Below, piece after piece: positions 38,320 to 51,850 of a stretch of 64,000 nt of DNA. This DNA comes from Marchantia polymorpha subsp. ruderalis. Its lineage: Eukaryota; Streptophyta; Marchantiopsida; Marchantiales; Marchantiaceae. The DNA is taken from contig AP031357.1 in NCBI GenBank assembly GCA_037833965.1, forward strand, positions 23,828,001 to 23,892,000. The letters run 5' to 3'. The notes below the pieces were generated by a model. That model saw nothing but the letters and a program-made list of their open reading frames with translations, was not told the origin of the DNA and did no database searches. The number at the start of each line of letters is the position of its first letter. Position 1 is the stretch's first letter. The position numbers and the translations under genes were made by a program.

Positions 38320-40559
38320 GACAAACTCTGCGCGTTTATTATCTATGATTTGAAAACATAAACAATATGTATAAGTTTTCAGATGAATATATTGTATATA
38401 TATACAATATACGAGAGCGGCTTAATTTTTGCCTACTACCAAGATTTAGCCTTCGAATGCAATGTTAACCACTAGAGGAAACAAAATTCCGAAAATTAGA
38501 TTATTAAACACCAGAATTTTCAAAATTTTCTCCAAATGACAATATATGAAATGGTGAACTAAATAAATCTAAATCCTATTTTTTTGAGCATAAAAAGCAT
38601 AGTTCAATGTGTGACTACTTAAGCGCAGTCTACTGTAAGTTAAGGTTTACATGTTGAATGACTCTTATAGAAACAAGCATGATGACATCTTCAACTATTT
38701 TAGCTATGCAAAATTTTGCATTTCTCTTCAATCTTGGCGGATTTTGTTTAAAAAAATCCAACATTAAAAAAATTGTGTATATATATGCAAATTATATATC
38801 ACATTAGTTCAAGAGATGAAAATGTGAATGAGTCAATTGATCAATTAACATTACGTTTTAACAGGCGAAGAATCACGAACAAATAATATCAAGAGATGCT
38901 ATGATGAGATTCTTCTAACAGGATTAACAAAAATGAATATAAAAGAAGCTTTTTTATTGGTATAAGAAGAATGATTTTTTGGATGATGTAGATAGATTTC
39001 ATTGACTTGTTTGTTCGAATGAAAAAAATGTGCTTTGATCTTCAAAGTTATTCTCACAACTCAAAATGTTTGTTTCATGTGTGAAAAAATGTTTTTCATG
39101 CTAGTAACAACAGAATAAATGGATTTGCAAATTGTATAGGTTAAAGGGGTAAATGTTTTTACATTCACTTGTTTAAGTATGGTTTTTGATCTAACATAAA
39201 AATTTGTATGTATTTTTTTCACGCATAAATCTAATTAAAATATTAAAAAGTGTTTGATTAAAACTGGTTCATATATAATTTGAATTTCTAGCATATTTAT
39301 AAAATTTGGAAACTTTCTAGTAATACCAAAAATGAATTTTTCAATTCATGTTTCATCTAGAGTGAAATCAACCATATTTTATTAATAAAATTGACATATT
39401 ATATGTATAACATAGTTATAAATCTAATCACGTTAAGTACTTTAAGTAGCTAAAGTTAACAAATTGGCTTTAGTTAGTTAAACTAATTAAGTTCTTCTTA
39501 TGCAAGAAAACTCTTATTTGAAAAAGTTGTTCAAAATTCAAATTAAAGAATAAAGAACATAGTTGGCAACGCAGTAGATGAATTGTCTAATGGCAGTTAA
39601 TGTTGACTTTATGTCTATGAATACGTCAAAAGGTACGAGTACGTCAAAATTTTATTTCATATTGTTCAAACAATTGATATCAAAGCAATTCTGGATTTCT
39701 TGAAACCACTACGAGCATTATGTATTTATTTTTCTTGATATGGCAAGGAAGTAACATGAAGTAACAACAAATTAATTTGTTGTCTTTGGCATATTTTGAA
39801 AATCTTGGAAAGTAGCATACTAATCAATATATAAGTGATGAAAGAAAGCAAATATTTTAGTTTATGAAGGTGGATATGATACACCGACAACAGACAAAGA
39901 TGCACATACAAGCTACTAGCTTAAACAACTAAAAAATAAAAGTGATAATGTAACTTACTTTTGATTGATGCAAGAGGTGGTGATAGAGACAAGAATGCAA
40001 GATATGTTGGAAAACGTGAAAGATGTTGTGACGCAGTGAGATTTTGAAGATAGCTTAATCTAAATCAATATTCCATGATCTCATTGTATTTCTTCTAGCG
40101 AAGTATTTGCTTTGAGGATGAAATTAGATCATACTTTATTAAAATTGACATATGTCATTTGTGACAATTTTACATTTAACATGACATTTAACTTTGTTTA
40201 TAAATAACATAAATGACATTTTCCAACAACATGATTTATTTTTGTGCGTAAAAGAGTAGAATGCCCAAAAAAGCTTAAAGAACAAATTGTAATGCTTGAA
40301 ATGTATGATAACGGCTAAAGATAGAAATATCAAATCTATTACTCAATTGTCTTGCTAATACTTAACAATGAAATTTTTTGTCTCCGCAGAGCACATAATT
40401 GAGAACGTGATAACAAGTTTCAAAAATGATGCAAATTTGCAAATCGAATGATGTCGTTTGATCTTTTTGATTATATTGAATATTTTTAGATCGTCACTCT
40501 CCACTTCCTGCAAGATGACACCGTCTAATATCACTGACAGATTACACATCACATAGATC
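38320..40559. other. AT-rich desert
   Basis: This is strongly AT-rich with stops in all frames. No bounded element was recognised. Confidence 0.6.
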
Positions 40560-41310
40560 ATACTCAAGAGAAGACTTTAGCCGTGATTGGCAAGAATCAA
40601 ACCAACCAGAGAGATCACTGACTAACTTCTTCATCTTTCTTGAAAAATTCAAGAATTTGTTTAAGGAAGATCATTCTGAGACGAAGTATGTTGCCGTGGT
40701 TGGCAAAGACGGAGGAGAATTATTACAATTCATGTTTAAATATTTAGAAAGCTCCTTAGATTGACAAAACTCAACTGAAGATGCAAGATTACGATAGGTT
40801 TATGTTAACTTACAACAAGCAATAATAGAATGATGAAGAGTATAACAAGAAAACATAGAGGTAATTGAATAAGTCTGTTGTGAAAGATGCAAAGTCTGAA
40901 TAACCACAGAAGTTCAAGAATATCACAATAGCTGTCAAAAATCAAACCAAACAAAGAGATGATCAATTGACTTATTCATTTGTCTTGTTCTTGTTTTTTT
41001 AGTTGTTTATGGAAGATCATTTTGAGACAAAAATATTGCGATGATTGTCAAAGTTAGAGCAAAAAAATGAAAAAAAATGTTTAAATTTGAGAAGATTTAC
41101 TACATAGACAAGTGTCAAGAGAAAAATTTAGAGTACGATGAATCTATTTGAACTTATAACAAGTAAAAAAATGTCAATGAAGAGTACAATGAGGGAACAC
41201 ATCGAATAAGATTGTTGTGAAAGACTCAAAGTCAAAGAAGTAACAAAAGTTTAAGAAGATTGCGAGAGTTGACAAAAATTAAACCAATCAAAAGATCATC
41301 AGCTGACAGG
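40560..41310. repeat. Degenerate tandem repeats of about 350 bp, possibly a decayed coding array
   Basis: A phrase close to AATCAAACCAACCAGAGAGAT recurs at about 40586, 40940 and 41275. Each copy is followed or preceded by related words such as GATCATTCTGAGAC / GATCATTTTGAGAC and TTGTTGTGAAAGA(T/C)(G/T)CAAAGTC. Read on the plus strand the copies give similar broken peptides (VGKNQTNQRD, VKNQTKQRDD). The spacing is about 335-355 bp. This looks like about two and a half diverged copies of an originally coding unit. It is unidentified and could be a transposon part. Confidence 0.5.
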
Positions 41311-41559
41311 TTAAGATAATATTTCTTAAACGGCTCTATCGTGTGTAATCTTGATAAATTTTTTATTGTGGATATTATTGATGATACTTTACATCATGAG
41401 TTTCAACTAATGCGTAACATATCACACGTGCTACATTGTATTTGAACATTCTCTCTCAAATAACATCACAATGCAAACATTTTGACATGTAATTGTATAC
41501 ATCCGATAATGCTATATCGGATGCAACAAATATCAATTTATTTTGTCTGATAGAGATAA

Positions 41560-42260
41560 GCGCAAGTGCAACTAGCTACAGGTGTGGTGCAACGTGCCAA
41601 TGACTTGAAGTATTTAGGTAATTGGATGCAGCAGGAGTCCAGTATGAATAAGAAAATGGGTGTGAGGAGAGGCAGAGCTTGGAATGTATTTCAATCATTT
41701 GAAAAGTATGATGCAACAAGAAATTGAAGGTTGCCGACAAAATGGCTGTTTACACCTCTTTGGTTCTGCCTCATTTCACATATGGTTGCGAGAGCTAGAA
41801 TTGCACCAGTGCCCACATGCACTCTTTGGAGACTGTTCATTCTTTTTGCTTGTGTCGCATTGTTGGAGTAGATTGCTTAGCACGGCACACTCTGAAGCAT
41901 ATTCATGCTCTTTGCAATACCGATGCCCTAGAGTTGATTGCTATCAAACGGACCCTTCAATGGCTTGGGCATGTAATGAGGATGCCTAATTCAAGATACC
42001 CAAAGGTCACATTGGTTGTGTGCATGAGGTGAACTCACGAAGCAGGGGCAGATCTAAGGACACATTCAAGCATGCCCATTGTGAGATGCTGAAGAAAGTG
42101 AGCATTGTAGAGCATAGAGGTTGACTTTCTGATATGTACGTTTGTGCTGAGTATAAGATTGCTTGGAGAGAGAGGATCAAAGGATTGATCTTGCAACCAT
42201 GTGTGAGGTATGTGGCTGTCCGTAGGTCCACCAGAGCCAGTACTGCCAACATGACTTAGC
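41560..42260 (+). mobile_element. Degraded LINE (non-LTR retrotransposon) reverse-transcriptase tail
   Basis: Plus-strand frames give VQRANDLKYLGNWMQQESSM and KKMGVRRGRAWNVFQSFEK, then the end block DALELIAIKRTLQWLGHVMR and MP. After a frame change WRERIKGLILQPCVRYVAVR follows. The ordered signatures (a YLG step, a RAWN-type helix, and the RRTLRWLGHVMRM motif near the end) are typical of the 3' part of LINE ORF2. Stops and frameshifts show it is dead. The 5' part was not found. Low-complexity DNA follows it. Confidence 0.75.
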
Positions 42261-42597
42261 TGTAAGTGGGTGTTTGCATTAGATGTTTCGGTTGCTGACA
42301 ACAAAGGTAGCCGACCTAGACTTTTTCCTTCAATGTTCCTAAAGAGTGGATCGTAACCTGCACATTCACCAGGTTGTCACTGTTTAGATGTTGATTTTGG
42401 AAAGGGTTGGTGTGATATTTTTATACCGCTGATCTATCATTAACTGTGACTATAATAAAGAATAGATCATTTTATACAACACTCATCATCATCTTCACAT
42501 AGTTCAACGCAACTTTTGTCAAAATCAAAATCAAATAAAGGTTCATTAGCTATTCATCGACACAAATGTGGATTTGTTGATCAGAACATGAAGTACT

Positions 42598-42879
42598 TTG
42601 ATGTATCAATCCATCATTTGCACAAAAAAATTGCATAGAAAGATGAATTGCATATGAGGTTGAAAAATAACTGCAAGTGACAATCAATACCTTGATGTAT
42701 CACTCCATCATTTGCAAAAAAAAATTGCATAGAAAGATGAATTGAATATGAGGTTGAAAAATAACTGCAAGTGACAATTAGTACCTTGATGTATCACTCC
42801 ATCATTTGCACAAAGAAAATGCATAGAAAGATGAATTGCATATGAGGTTGAAAAATAACTGCAAATGACAATCAACAAG
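42598..42879. repeat. Tandem array, 94-bp unit, three copies
   Basis: The phrase TTGATGTATCA(A/C)TCCATCA starts at 42598, 42692 and 42786, exactly 94 bases apart. Each unit contains GCATAGAAAGATGAATTG and GAGGTTGAAAAATAACTG. Copies differ at only a few positions, so the array is much younger than the AT-rich DNA around it. Minus-strand open frames here are artefacts of the repeat. Confidence 0.9.
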
Positions 42880-45700
42880 ACGCTTACATGTTGCTCCATC
42901 ATGTGATCGATGATCCGACTAGCTATACATTCTTCATAAAATTACAATGATGTGTGATCATAGAGACAATGAGCTTGAACAAAGTATTAGCCTTGGTGCG
43001 ATTGATTGACAATTAAGATCGGAAAGGATTTTGAATCGTCACAATGTATTTGCAAACATTTTTTTTGTGTGACTGCGAATACTCTCATTGCGTTTGCTTT
43101 TGAGATCAATTCTAACTTCTTTTTGTCCTCATCCAATATCAAGGTTGAAAAAAAGTCATCAATAAGGTTGTCAACATTAGACATTTCAAGCTTTAGGCTG
43201 CTTTTGGTGGTGTCAAGAAAGTCATGGATGCCAAATCGTTGCTTTCAATCAGAAAAACTATGTTATTATCGTCAAAGAAAACTTTGTAGGTTAGTCAATC
43301 ATTAGTACGTTGTTTCTTGAGATGATCCTAGTAGAATGAAAGTAATTCAAAACATATGAATGTTGACAATTATCTTGCGCTTGGTGTTCGATTACTCATG
43401 TGGTTCTTGATAAAAAAATACATGAAATTTACATCAAATCACATTGATCAATTTGTTTCGACGCTAGATTACTTTTAGAACATATCTAGTTCATGGCTTG
43501 CTCCAAAGGACGTTTTGAGACTCATGAACAAGATTCATGAGACAAATGATTTGCTTCATAAACTTTCCTAATGCCATTTAAGAGCCATGTTGCAAAAACC
43601 ATGATAGAATATCTTTTAAAATTACATTAGGTCAGTTAATTAAGTTCAAAGTGTCATCAATTTTTAAAACATCAATTTTAATGAGGCATGAATTATGTTA
43701 TCAAAAATAGAAAGTCATGTTTGTATTAGAAGTTGAATTATGAGGGGAAGAGGGTTGATTTTTTTAGCCGTAGACTGTGATAAGTTGTCACGATGACATC
43801 TGGAATTGGATCCAAATTGTTTTTTAGAGAGAGAAAGATTGTTGTGATTAAACTACTCAAAAACATGATCAAATTATTACATGCCTAGTGCAAACGCATA
43901 GGAGTATATAATTGGAAGAATAGAATGGAAAAGAATTTTAAGAAAGAGGCAAAAGATGGAGTAAATAAAAGCTTATCAATCAATTCCAACCTAAAGTGTA
44001 CAGGTTTGTCTAGGTAAAAAAGAATGTTTGCACATGCTCAGATAGTTTGACAGAAAATTCTAAATCTACATGCGATGAATTATCATTGAGCATCACATGG
44101 CAAAAATTTGCAATACTTGGAAAACCACCACAAAGCACATGTGAAGAACTTGCAAGAATGTCTCCATTAAGAATTGGCAAAGACTGATGTCTCTGAGAAA
44201 GAACACAACAACATTTTGAATAACCTAGAGAGAAAGGAGAGAAATACATTAGTCATCAAATACACAAAATGTAGATTGATAACTTTGAGCTGTTGACCAT
44301 AATAAGAAAAGCAGCTTTTGGAGAGGTTAGATTGTGCAGAAGTTAACTTCTCAAGTATATACACTGGAGATGAACTCATATGTACACTTCTTACAAGATT
44401 GAAAATAGGAAATTTCAATTGAAATTTCAAGAAGAAGCAAAAGCCACATCCGACGTCAAGGATTTTATGAGGGGTTTGCTCCGAGATGTGAAACATGGAC
44501 TTAGGACAAGGAATGTACATGAAATCAAGTACTTCTGAATTACTCATCTATGATTCATATGTTAATCCATGGGAGTTGTACAACGTGATGATCCTTCAAG
44601 CCAAAACACACCAGTGTTCTTAATACATAGATTTTTGAAAAGTTTGAGTATAATCAATGTATTTTTAAAGATTCTTAAAGATTCTTGAAGATGCTGTCAT
44701 CCATGAACGTGAACTTTTGTGGACTGATCGTGTTAGAACTCTAAAAATGTGCAAGATGCTCAAGGTCCAGTAGCCGTGGAATTGAGGAATAAGCAAAAGC
44801 CCAAGAGTCCGTCCATCAAATCATTTCTTAATACAAGTTAAGAAAACACAAGTAGCACTCTAAGAAGCTTCATGATGTTACCCATCCAATCCCAAACGTC
44901 TGAAATTTCCAAGGCCTTTTCTTTTGGCCTTTATCTTCCCCTTCTCAATTATGATTATTCAATGATTTCCATTGGAATAGTAAGAGATAAAAATTTGTGA
45001 CAACATGAGTTTTTTCAATTAAAATAATAAACATAATTATAGATTAGATTTTAGTAATATAAATTTTACTACTCAAATAGCTCACATACAATAAATTTTA
45101 TATATAGATTCAATGAATACCAAATAAAATTAGCAGAAAAGTTAAACTCAATCTACTTGAAAATTTTACATTCAATTTGATCCTTTTTGAATGTATATTA
45201 TGAGTTTTTATGAAAAAATAATTTCTTATAATATTATTCTCAAACTCACAAAATATAAGTTTTAATTCTGTGTGTATGATTGAAGAATAAGGAAATTTTC
45301 CTCCAAAGATAAAATCTGAATCAAAGTAATTCATTATTTAAAATAAATCAAAAGACTTCTAGGCCAAAACTTGACATGAATGTATCACATGGAGGGAACT
45401 GTGATATGAGATTGTTAGAATATGTATACTTGATTCAAGAAAATCAAATTTAGGTTGTAGACATGATTGGTAACAATTGCTAGCATTCATTTTTGCTATT
45501 CATGGACAAGATATTATGTAAGGTAATGGGGAGTGGGATATTCTTTTGTGCTTACATCTGAACATCTTGTTACTTATTTAGTTTCTATATAAAAGGTGAG
45601 GTAACGAATGCTCTACTTCACCTAAAATATTTTCAGTATAGAAGAGAAAAATATTTCTCTCTATTGTAGTAATGAGGCTAGCCCCTGGTTACCCATTTCA
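42880..45700. other. AT-rich DNA, no gene seen
   Basis: Scattered short frames occur on both strands, the longest at 44167-44547 on the minus strand, without recognisable motifs. It is probably decayed repeat sequence. Confidence 0.5.
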
Positions 45701-45717
45701 TCCTTGTACTGCTTGAT

Positions 45718-45746
45718 GGGAAGACCCCATCATGATGGGTCTTCCC
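45718..45746. repeat. Near-perfect hairpin, 10-bp arms plus inner palindrome
   Basis: GGGAAGACCC (45718-45727) pairs with GGGTCTTCCC (45737-45746). The centre contains the self-complementary ATCATGAT, so almost the whole segment folds with one bulged base. No terminator-like or ncRNA context is evident. Confidence 0.7.
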
Positions 45747-45749
45747 GTC

Positions 45750-48264
45750 TGTTTTTCTCATCCACTTCGCCCTCGTTAAATTGGCTATGAGTCCTTGACG
45801 CTGCAATCAGAACATTCTATGGAAGATTACTTGCATGGTATGTTGTCGTCTGGGGCCATCCTTTTTGTCATATTACTGTTAGATTCTCACGGTTCCTGAA
45901 CGGCATGTTTTAATGGCTTCGATAGCCTCACGGCTTCATCTTCATCCTACTAGCAAACTCGGCAGGAACAAGGTAGCAGAACTTCATATCTAAAACGAAA
46001 TTTCATCGTTCCCTCTTTACTTCATCTGGAGAGTAGATACATGTGACGTGCTCAGAACACATACATGATTTCGTCGTACCAGCTGTTTGTTTATCACCAT
46101 TTGCTTCAAGAGGTCTTTGCTCTGCATGTGTTCACTGCGTGGCTGCCTTCACAGCTCCACCAGCATGGATAAACATCTGATTTCAATGTGTACCTACGTT
46201 GATGTTGGTATGCTTTGTGCAGTGGCGTACTAAATTTTAGTGCTGTTATAAAGGCTCTTCCTAAGGTGGACAGCATTGGAGCAAAAGAGTTGACCTCTAT
46301 CCTCCCTTCCAACAAACTCGGTCCCTGCGAAACCCAATTCCAAATCGATCTATATCCACACCCGGAGCAAGATAGTATCCCATCAAAAATGTGAAACACC
46401 AGAGGATCTTTAGAAACAAGAAAAATATCTTGTCGAAGTTGTGGGCGATAGCAAAGCTGGCAGTGATGAGAGCTTGACATTCTTTAACATCATGTCAAAG
46501 ACATTGTTGTCTACCATTATATTAAGAGTGTACTGGCGACGTCAAAGAGGCTCACGTTTCCTCACCAAACTGTACCGAAGTAAAGGATTCGTCCCTGGAG
46601 TCATTTCAGGACTGAACATGATTACAATCGTCCCTCAGTGATATGTTAGATTGAAGAGAGAGACCCTTGCAAGGCTGTAGGCCTTGTACAAAGAACTGCT
46701 GACAGTGACGGGTATGTAAAACACTCCTGGTTGCCTTTGTCCAACATACGCAGACACCTTTTGACATGAATATCGTCATGATAGGTCATGGGACAAGATC
46801 ACCTGGGAAAACAGTGATCCAACAAAACTGTTTGTCTGAAAATCTATCCACTCTTCTATGAGTAACTTCCGAATCGAAGGTCACCGTCACAATGCAATCA
46901 GTATCCATAGGAGTTTCAGCCTGCACCTCATATCCATCTACCAGAACAGCTGTTAGCATCAGTCCGTTACTCTTGTCCGCACTGTTACGACCGTGCTGCG
47001 AGTCAGGCGATATGTGCGTGTGCCTCTATCTGTTCTTTACCCATTAGATTCGATCCGTCAGCTGTGAGAAGAGCATGAAAAACGACATATTCAGTATGGA
47101 GATAACGATGGTGGAGTTGCAGGTATCAGAGTACACATCAAGACTGAGAGACAGGAACCAAACTGATCATTCAAAACGTCATCCGAAATTTTTTCAAGAG
47201 AACGACATGTAGTTAGAAACTTCTTATCCGACAGGTGGAAGTATGTTATGTCAACATCCGCAGGGGTCAGTTGATTGTAGGCTCGTCATTGAGATGATCA
47301 GGTCATGTCACACTCGACGTAGGTCAAGGAGATTTTACAGAAAGTATCTTAAGACAACTAGCAAACTCTGCACAACCATTCTCTGTAAACCGGGAGATGA
47401 ATATGACCCATATGTATCAAATTCTTTTGCTCACAGTCCAGTGGCAATTTGTGGAGGTCTTCAAAAATATCAATTTTATTCGCCAATGCAGAGAAATATA
47501 TATAGAAAAAGAAGTTAGCTTATAGTCTTATGGATGAGGGAAGCCATATGATTTCTGACACCAGTTTATTATTTGCATTTGTTGTCTTTGCAAACATTGA
47601 CTCCGCAGTCCATCTATAATCTTAGCGCCACACCATACTCAGTGACCATGACAGAGTATGTTCTGGTTGATAACAGACCTGTGTAGGCTGTCAGCTTCTT
47701 CGACGTTCAATCCAGTACAATCAGCACAGATCAACAAAATTCATGACATGCATCGTACTGGGCGGATGCCAACCAACCTTTACTCGTCATAATAGTCAGA
47801 TGTGACTTATGATCAGTCTTCAGAAATACAATTGATGAAGGAAAATTTCCAAGAGAGCAAGGTGCTATATAATTGAACTCTTCGAAAGACCACTTTCGTC
47901 ATATGGCTCCATACCACAATTTTGTACACTGCAATTGATTGTAACCTTTCACATATTCAGTCTGTAAGTCTTTTCAAACCCATAACAAGCTTCGAATTCC
48001 ACTCAATGATCCTTCAGTCCCCTTGCTGATCTTTCTAATCATACAACGGTGTTTGTTTTGCTGCTATGGTAGACTGACATGGTGAAGGAGCATGAACCCC
48101 ATTTCATGACACTTAATTTTGAAACTCTCCCCATGCCGGCAGGAGATGCAAGAAGCAGTTACCTAATGGCCAAGTGAAAATAAGACGAAATATGACTTGG
48201 ATTTATAGGCGATGTCAGGATGCCAGGACTACTAATAAGAAGTGTGAAACTTTGAGGGACCAAA
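45750..48264. other. Intergenic DNA, no gene recognised
   Basis: Composition is balanced, unlike the desert to the left. Open frames at 46106-46480 (-), 46441-46641 (+) and 47243-47518 (+) have no recognisable domain or splice context. The right end probably holds the 3' untranslated region of the glycosyltransferase gene. Confidence 0.4.
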
Positions 48265-50413
48265 TCAGTTCACCTTTAGCCTCTTAGCTTCTTCTTTCAC
48301 AGCTTGAACAGTGTGCCAGTTCAAGACCGGAGAAACAAGAGCAGCAGCGATCCGGTTCATATCTTTCATCTCCAACTGGCGGAGGATGGGTTCTAATGTT
48401 CTTTCATTCAACAAGCCTCCTAATGTCAAAATAAACCACAATAATTCATGAAAAGGGGTCATTTGGATCATCAGCTGCACATTCAGATTCGGATGTTTTT
48501 GGTAAAATCGAACTCCACTACGACCCCTTTGTTTTTCCTGCACATCAACGGCAACCAATATCATTATCATGTCCATAAATCAAGTCCAATGCACTTGTGG
48601 ACGCTTTAAGAATCTAGCAGGGTAATAAAGTCACTAGATACAGGGTCACAATCTGTACGTCTGACTTACATCACTTATTCCTTGCTTACAGCACTCATGG
48701 CATAACTGCACAAGCAGGACTAAGCTTTCCCAGACAGCTAAAAGATAAACGTTGGAGAACAAACCTGCTCAATGAGCTTAGGCAGCTGATTAACTGAAAA
48801 GGCAGGATGCCAGTGGTAACCCACGGCTTCGGGAGCATGTTTGATCCTGGCTCCACCTTGCTTCAGTCTCACTGTAGAAAAATCAGTCCAGTTGAAACTC
48901 ACTGCTCATTTTCGAACATTTCATGACAGTCCCCTGACCTACGCATATCTCAGACACATCTCTATTTGCGAGAGCAAAATGAATCTAGTGATTAAAGCAC
49001 TTGCGCTTTATTGTGTATTGTACGACAATCTCAACATAAACCTTCTCGTTGATTACTGGCAAAAGGAATAACTGAATAGATTGTGGTTTTGTCCACCTTC
49101 ATACCTCCCAACTCAAGATCCTCCCAGCCGTACTCGCTGAAAACCACATCAAATGGACCATCAGCATCCGCACCTAGAAGCTTTGCAGCTTCTAACAATC
49201 GCCGACGAGAAATGGCCACGTTACCAGTGGCGAAAAAGGCAGCTGAGTAATCCTAAAATGCACAACGCAAAATTTGCAGTTCCGTTCGAGGCAGTGAGTT
49301 ATTTGGAACAACGCCCAACATGAGCTGGATACATTCAACCACAAAGATTTCACAGCTTGCATTGTACACTCGAGGGTCGGATGACCGGAAAAAACTCACA
49401 GTGATCTTGACTTTCTCAGATTGGGGATTTTCGAAGTTTGAAGTGTTAACGACGCGACCGTAGGTGAAGGCCCGGTCATCTCCGTCTTCTAGAAAAGCCT
49501 CACGAAGGGCTTGTCCATGGGCCCTGAGAAAGCTCCTCGTCACCACCAGGTCCGAGTCGATGAAAACAATAATGGCACCACTGGCGTGCTTCAGTCCGAG
49601 ATTCCTGGCAGTCGTGGCACCCGCATGCTTCTGCCTCACGAGTTTTACATGAGGAAATCGTCTGCTCTGCTGAGCAAACGGCCTGCTGCCTGCCCCTGTT
49701 TCTTGACCATGCACTCTACAATTTCTACTGTTTCTCCCCGAGTCTTCATCTCTCGTCTCGTCTGCCTGACTATCCACATTTTGACAACCCTCATGAGCTT
49801 CATCTCTCTCACTCGTAAGAAATTCGACCGTCCCGTCGGTGGAGCCATCATCAACAACGATGACCTCAAATCTGGCAACTCCGCCAAGCTCGTAGTCCAC
49901 CTGCTCCTCCAGGGCTTGCAAGCACTTGGTCAAGATGGGCAGCCGATTATAAGTAGGAATCACAACACTCCATAGTCCATCCTCCCCATTTTCAACCGCC
50001 GAAACTTGCTCATGCACCTCCGCGATTTGACTCTGCATCCCTGATGACCTTTCCCTCTCCTCGACTACTAAACCACTGCTGTCCTCCACCGAATTCTCTG
50101 TAGTTTCGAAGCTCCCCGCGTCCCCTTCAGGAGACGAGCTTCCATGAACTCCCGAGCCACTGACTGCCGAAGTCCGGCTTCTACTGGACTCCCCGTCGAT
50201 GTTTTGGGTGGCAGAGACATGGAGAAAATGAGCTTGACTATTGCAGGGGATGCTGGATTTGACAGCCAGAGGGTTCGGATTGAGGGGATGACAGGTTCGA
50301 GAGCTTCCAAGATTGACGCGCTTATGATGCCGGTGGTGATCGAGCCAGGCAGCATCGAAAGAGGACCTGTGCGAGGCCGATGCGCATGTCACACAGCACG
50401 CCAGAGCAGCCAT
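48265..50413 (-). CDS. Family 2 glycosyltransferase, probably plastid-targeted, 4 exons
   Basis: Exons in transcription order: 50413-49400, 49252-49105, 48871-48765, 48537-48265, with GT-AG introns and matching phases, giving 513 aa. The GT-A fold signatures are VVIPTYNR (150-157), VVDDGS (186-191), AGATTARN (264-271) and the metal/nucleotide-binding DxD-type IDSD (285-288). The acceptor-side GWEDLELG lies at about 380-387 and is followed by GYHWHP. The first about 75 residues are rich in Ser, Ala, Arg and His with almost no acidic residues, as in chloroplast transit peptides. A hydrophilic insertion of about 45 residues (202-250) separates the nucleotide-binding half from the DxD part. The enzyme should transfer a sugar from a nucleotide donor. 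Donor, acceptor and exact location are unknown. The WEDLELG type is common in bacterial GT2 enzymes. Confidence 0.88.
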
Positions 50414-51850
50414 TCCTGCTCTGTCGATAGAGCCTGCAACATGTTCTGCGCCAGCGCCAGCTTCTACGAGCGCGAACCGACTGCTGCTGAGAGGAGGAAA
50501 GCTTCACTGCAAACGCAAAATCTCGCCAAGTGGAAGTTGATCTGCCACGTTCCTGTTTCGTCCCACGGAGCACCTATGGCCTGCGCACTGCGATGTCCTT
50601 TTGCAGGCGATGGACGGTCAGGCAAGACATTCGTTCTTCTCAATCCAGTCGAGCCTTGGTTCAGGACATAGACGGGCAATCCGCGATTCTTCGGATTGAA
50701 TTCCTACCATCACTGGTTTCCTGTACAATTCTGATCGAATTTGAGGATGCATTTGCATGCATGGTCATGAACTTTGTAACGGAGGCCAAGGAAATAGCGC
50801 AAAGTATGAGAAGAGCCCATCGACCTTTGCAAGGATAAAAATCATGTTTATGAGTACTTGAGGTTACCATGCCCCGTTGTGATCCTCATCCTGTCACATG
50901 GCTATGCAGTTTTCGAGTTTTAATCCCCGGACAGTGTAACTGCATTCATTGTATTTTGGCAGGTTATTTCCAAGATAAACGTTCGGGAAGGGGTGGGTAC
51001 AGCTGTTGCTTCTTGTGCATAAACTTTTCTTCCCAGGTGAATAAACGTCAGTAAATTTGTTGATATTTGTATCAAAATCAATATTAATAGAAGTTCATCA
51101 TTTACAGATATTTTAGGTGGTAAAATTGCATTAAAGGTTGTAATATATTGAATTTAGTCACATGTAAACAAAAGATGGGGTTTTCCATTCCATTTGTTAT
51201 CAAATTAGTACACCTTCGAGAGTCAAGCCCAAAGAATGGAGTTTCTCGTCATGAGTGCAATCATAACCTGAGATTCCCTTCTATGATAGAGTCCCCACGG
51301 AGATAAGCACGAGTTCAAGTCCTTTGCTACAGTGGAACCACGAAGTTTTAATATGAACTCTCGAGATAGTTTTTTTTCTTTTCAAATATAAGAAAATTTA
51401 TAATGTTACGTCATTGGAATTTTCATATACAATATTTCAACGTTCCTAACATTCCAATTATCATATAACATCATTATCGTATTTTTTTAAAAAAATATTC
51501 TAGATTTTTTATCTTAATATTATACAATATATCTCTAATATTCGAATTACATAAATATTTAAAAAAATATCGTAAAAAATATTAAAAAATATAATAAAAC
51601 TATGTATTATATCATACATAGTATTAAAAGTTTGTAGTGTCAACCACAACAATGTACAAATTATCGAACTCCGATCCCATTGTACCACACATTTTTTTAC
51701 TAAATTTAAAAGCTATGTGCCACTCATCATTATAGTATAAAACATCAAATTAATTTTAACCTAAAACCTGTTTTGGAAATAAAGATTCTATTTTTTCATT
51801 ACTCAATCTCCACCATAGTCTTTCTCTCTTTTAATAACCACTTATTCAAA
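50414..51850. other. Upstream region of the GT2 gene, then AT-rich DNA
   Basis: The first about 450 bp probably hold promoter and leader of the minus-strand glycosyltransferase gene. From about 51.05 kb the sequence is very AT-rich and lacks open frames. Frames at 50322-50573, 50464-50679 and 50869-51054 show no domain. Confidence 0.45.

Noticed and set aside
46106..46480. Minus-strand open frame of 124 codons
   Set aside because: Its Cys/Ser-rich text has no domain and no splice-bounded context.
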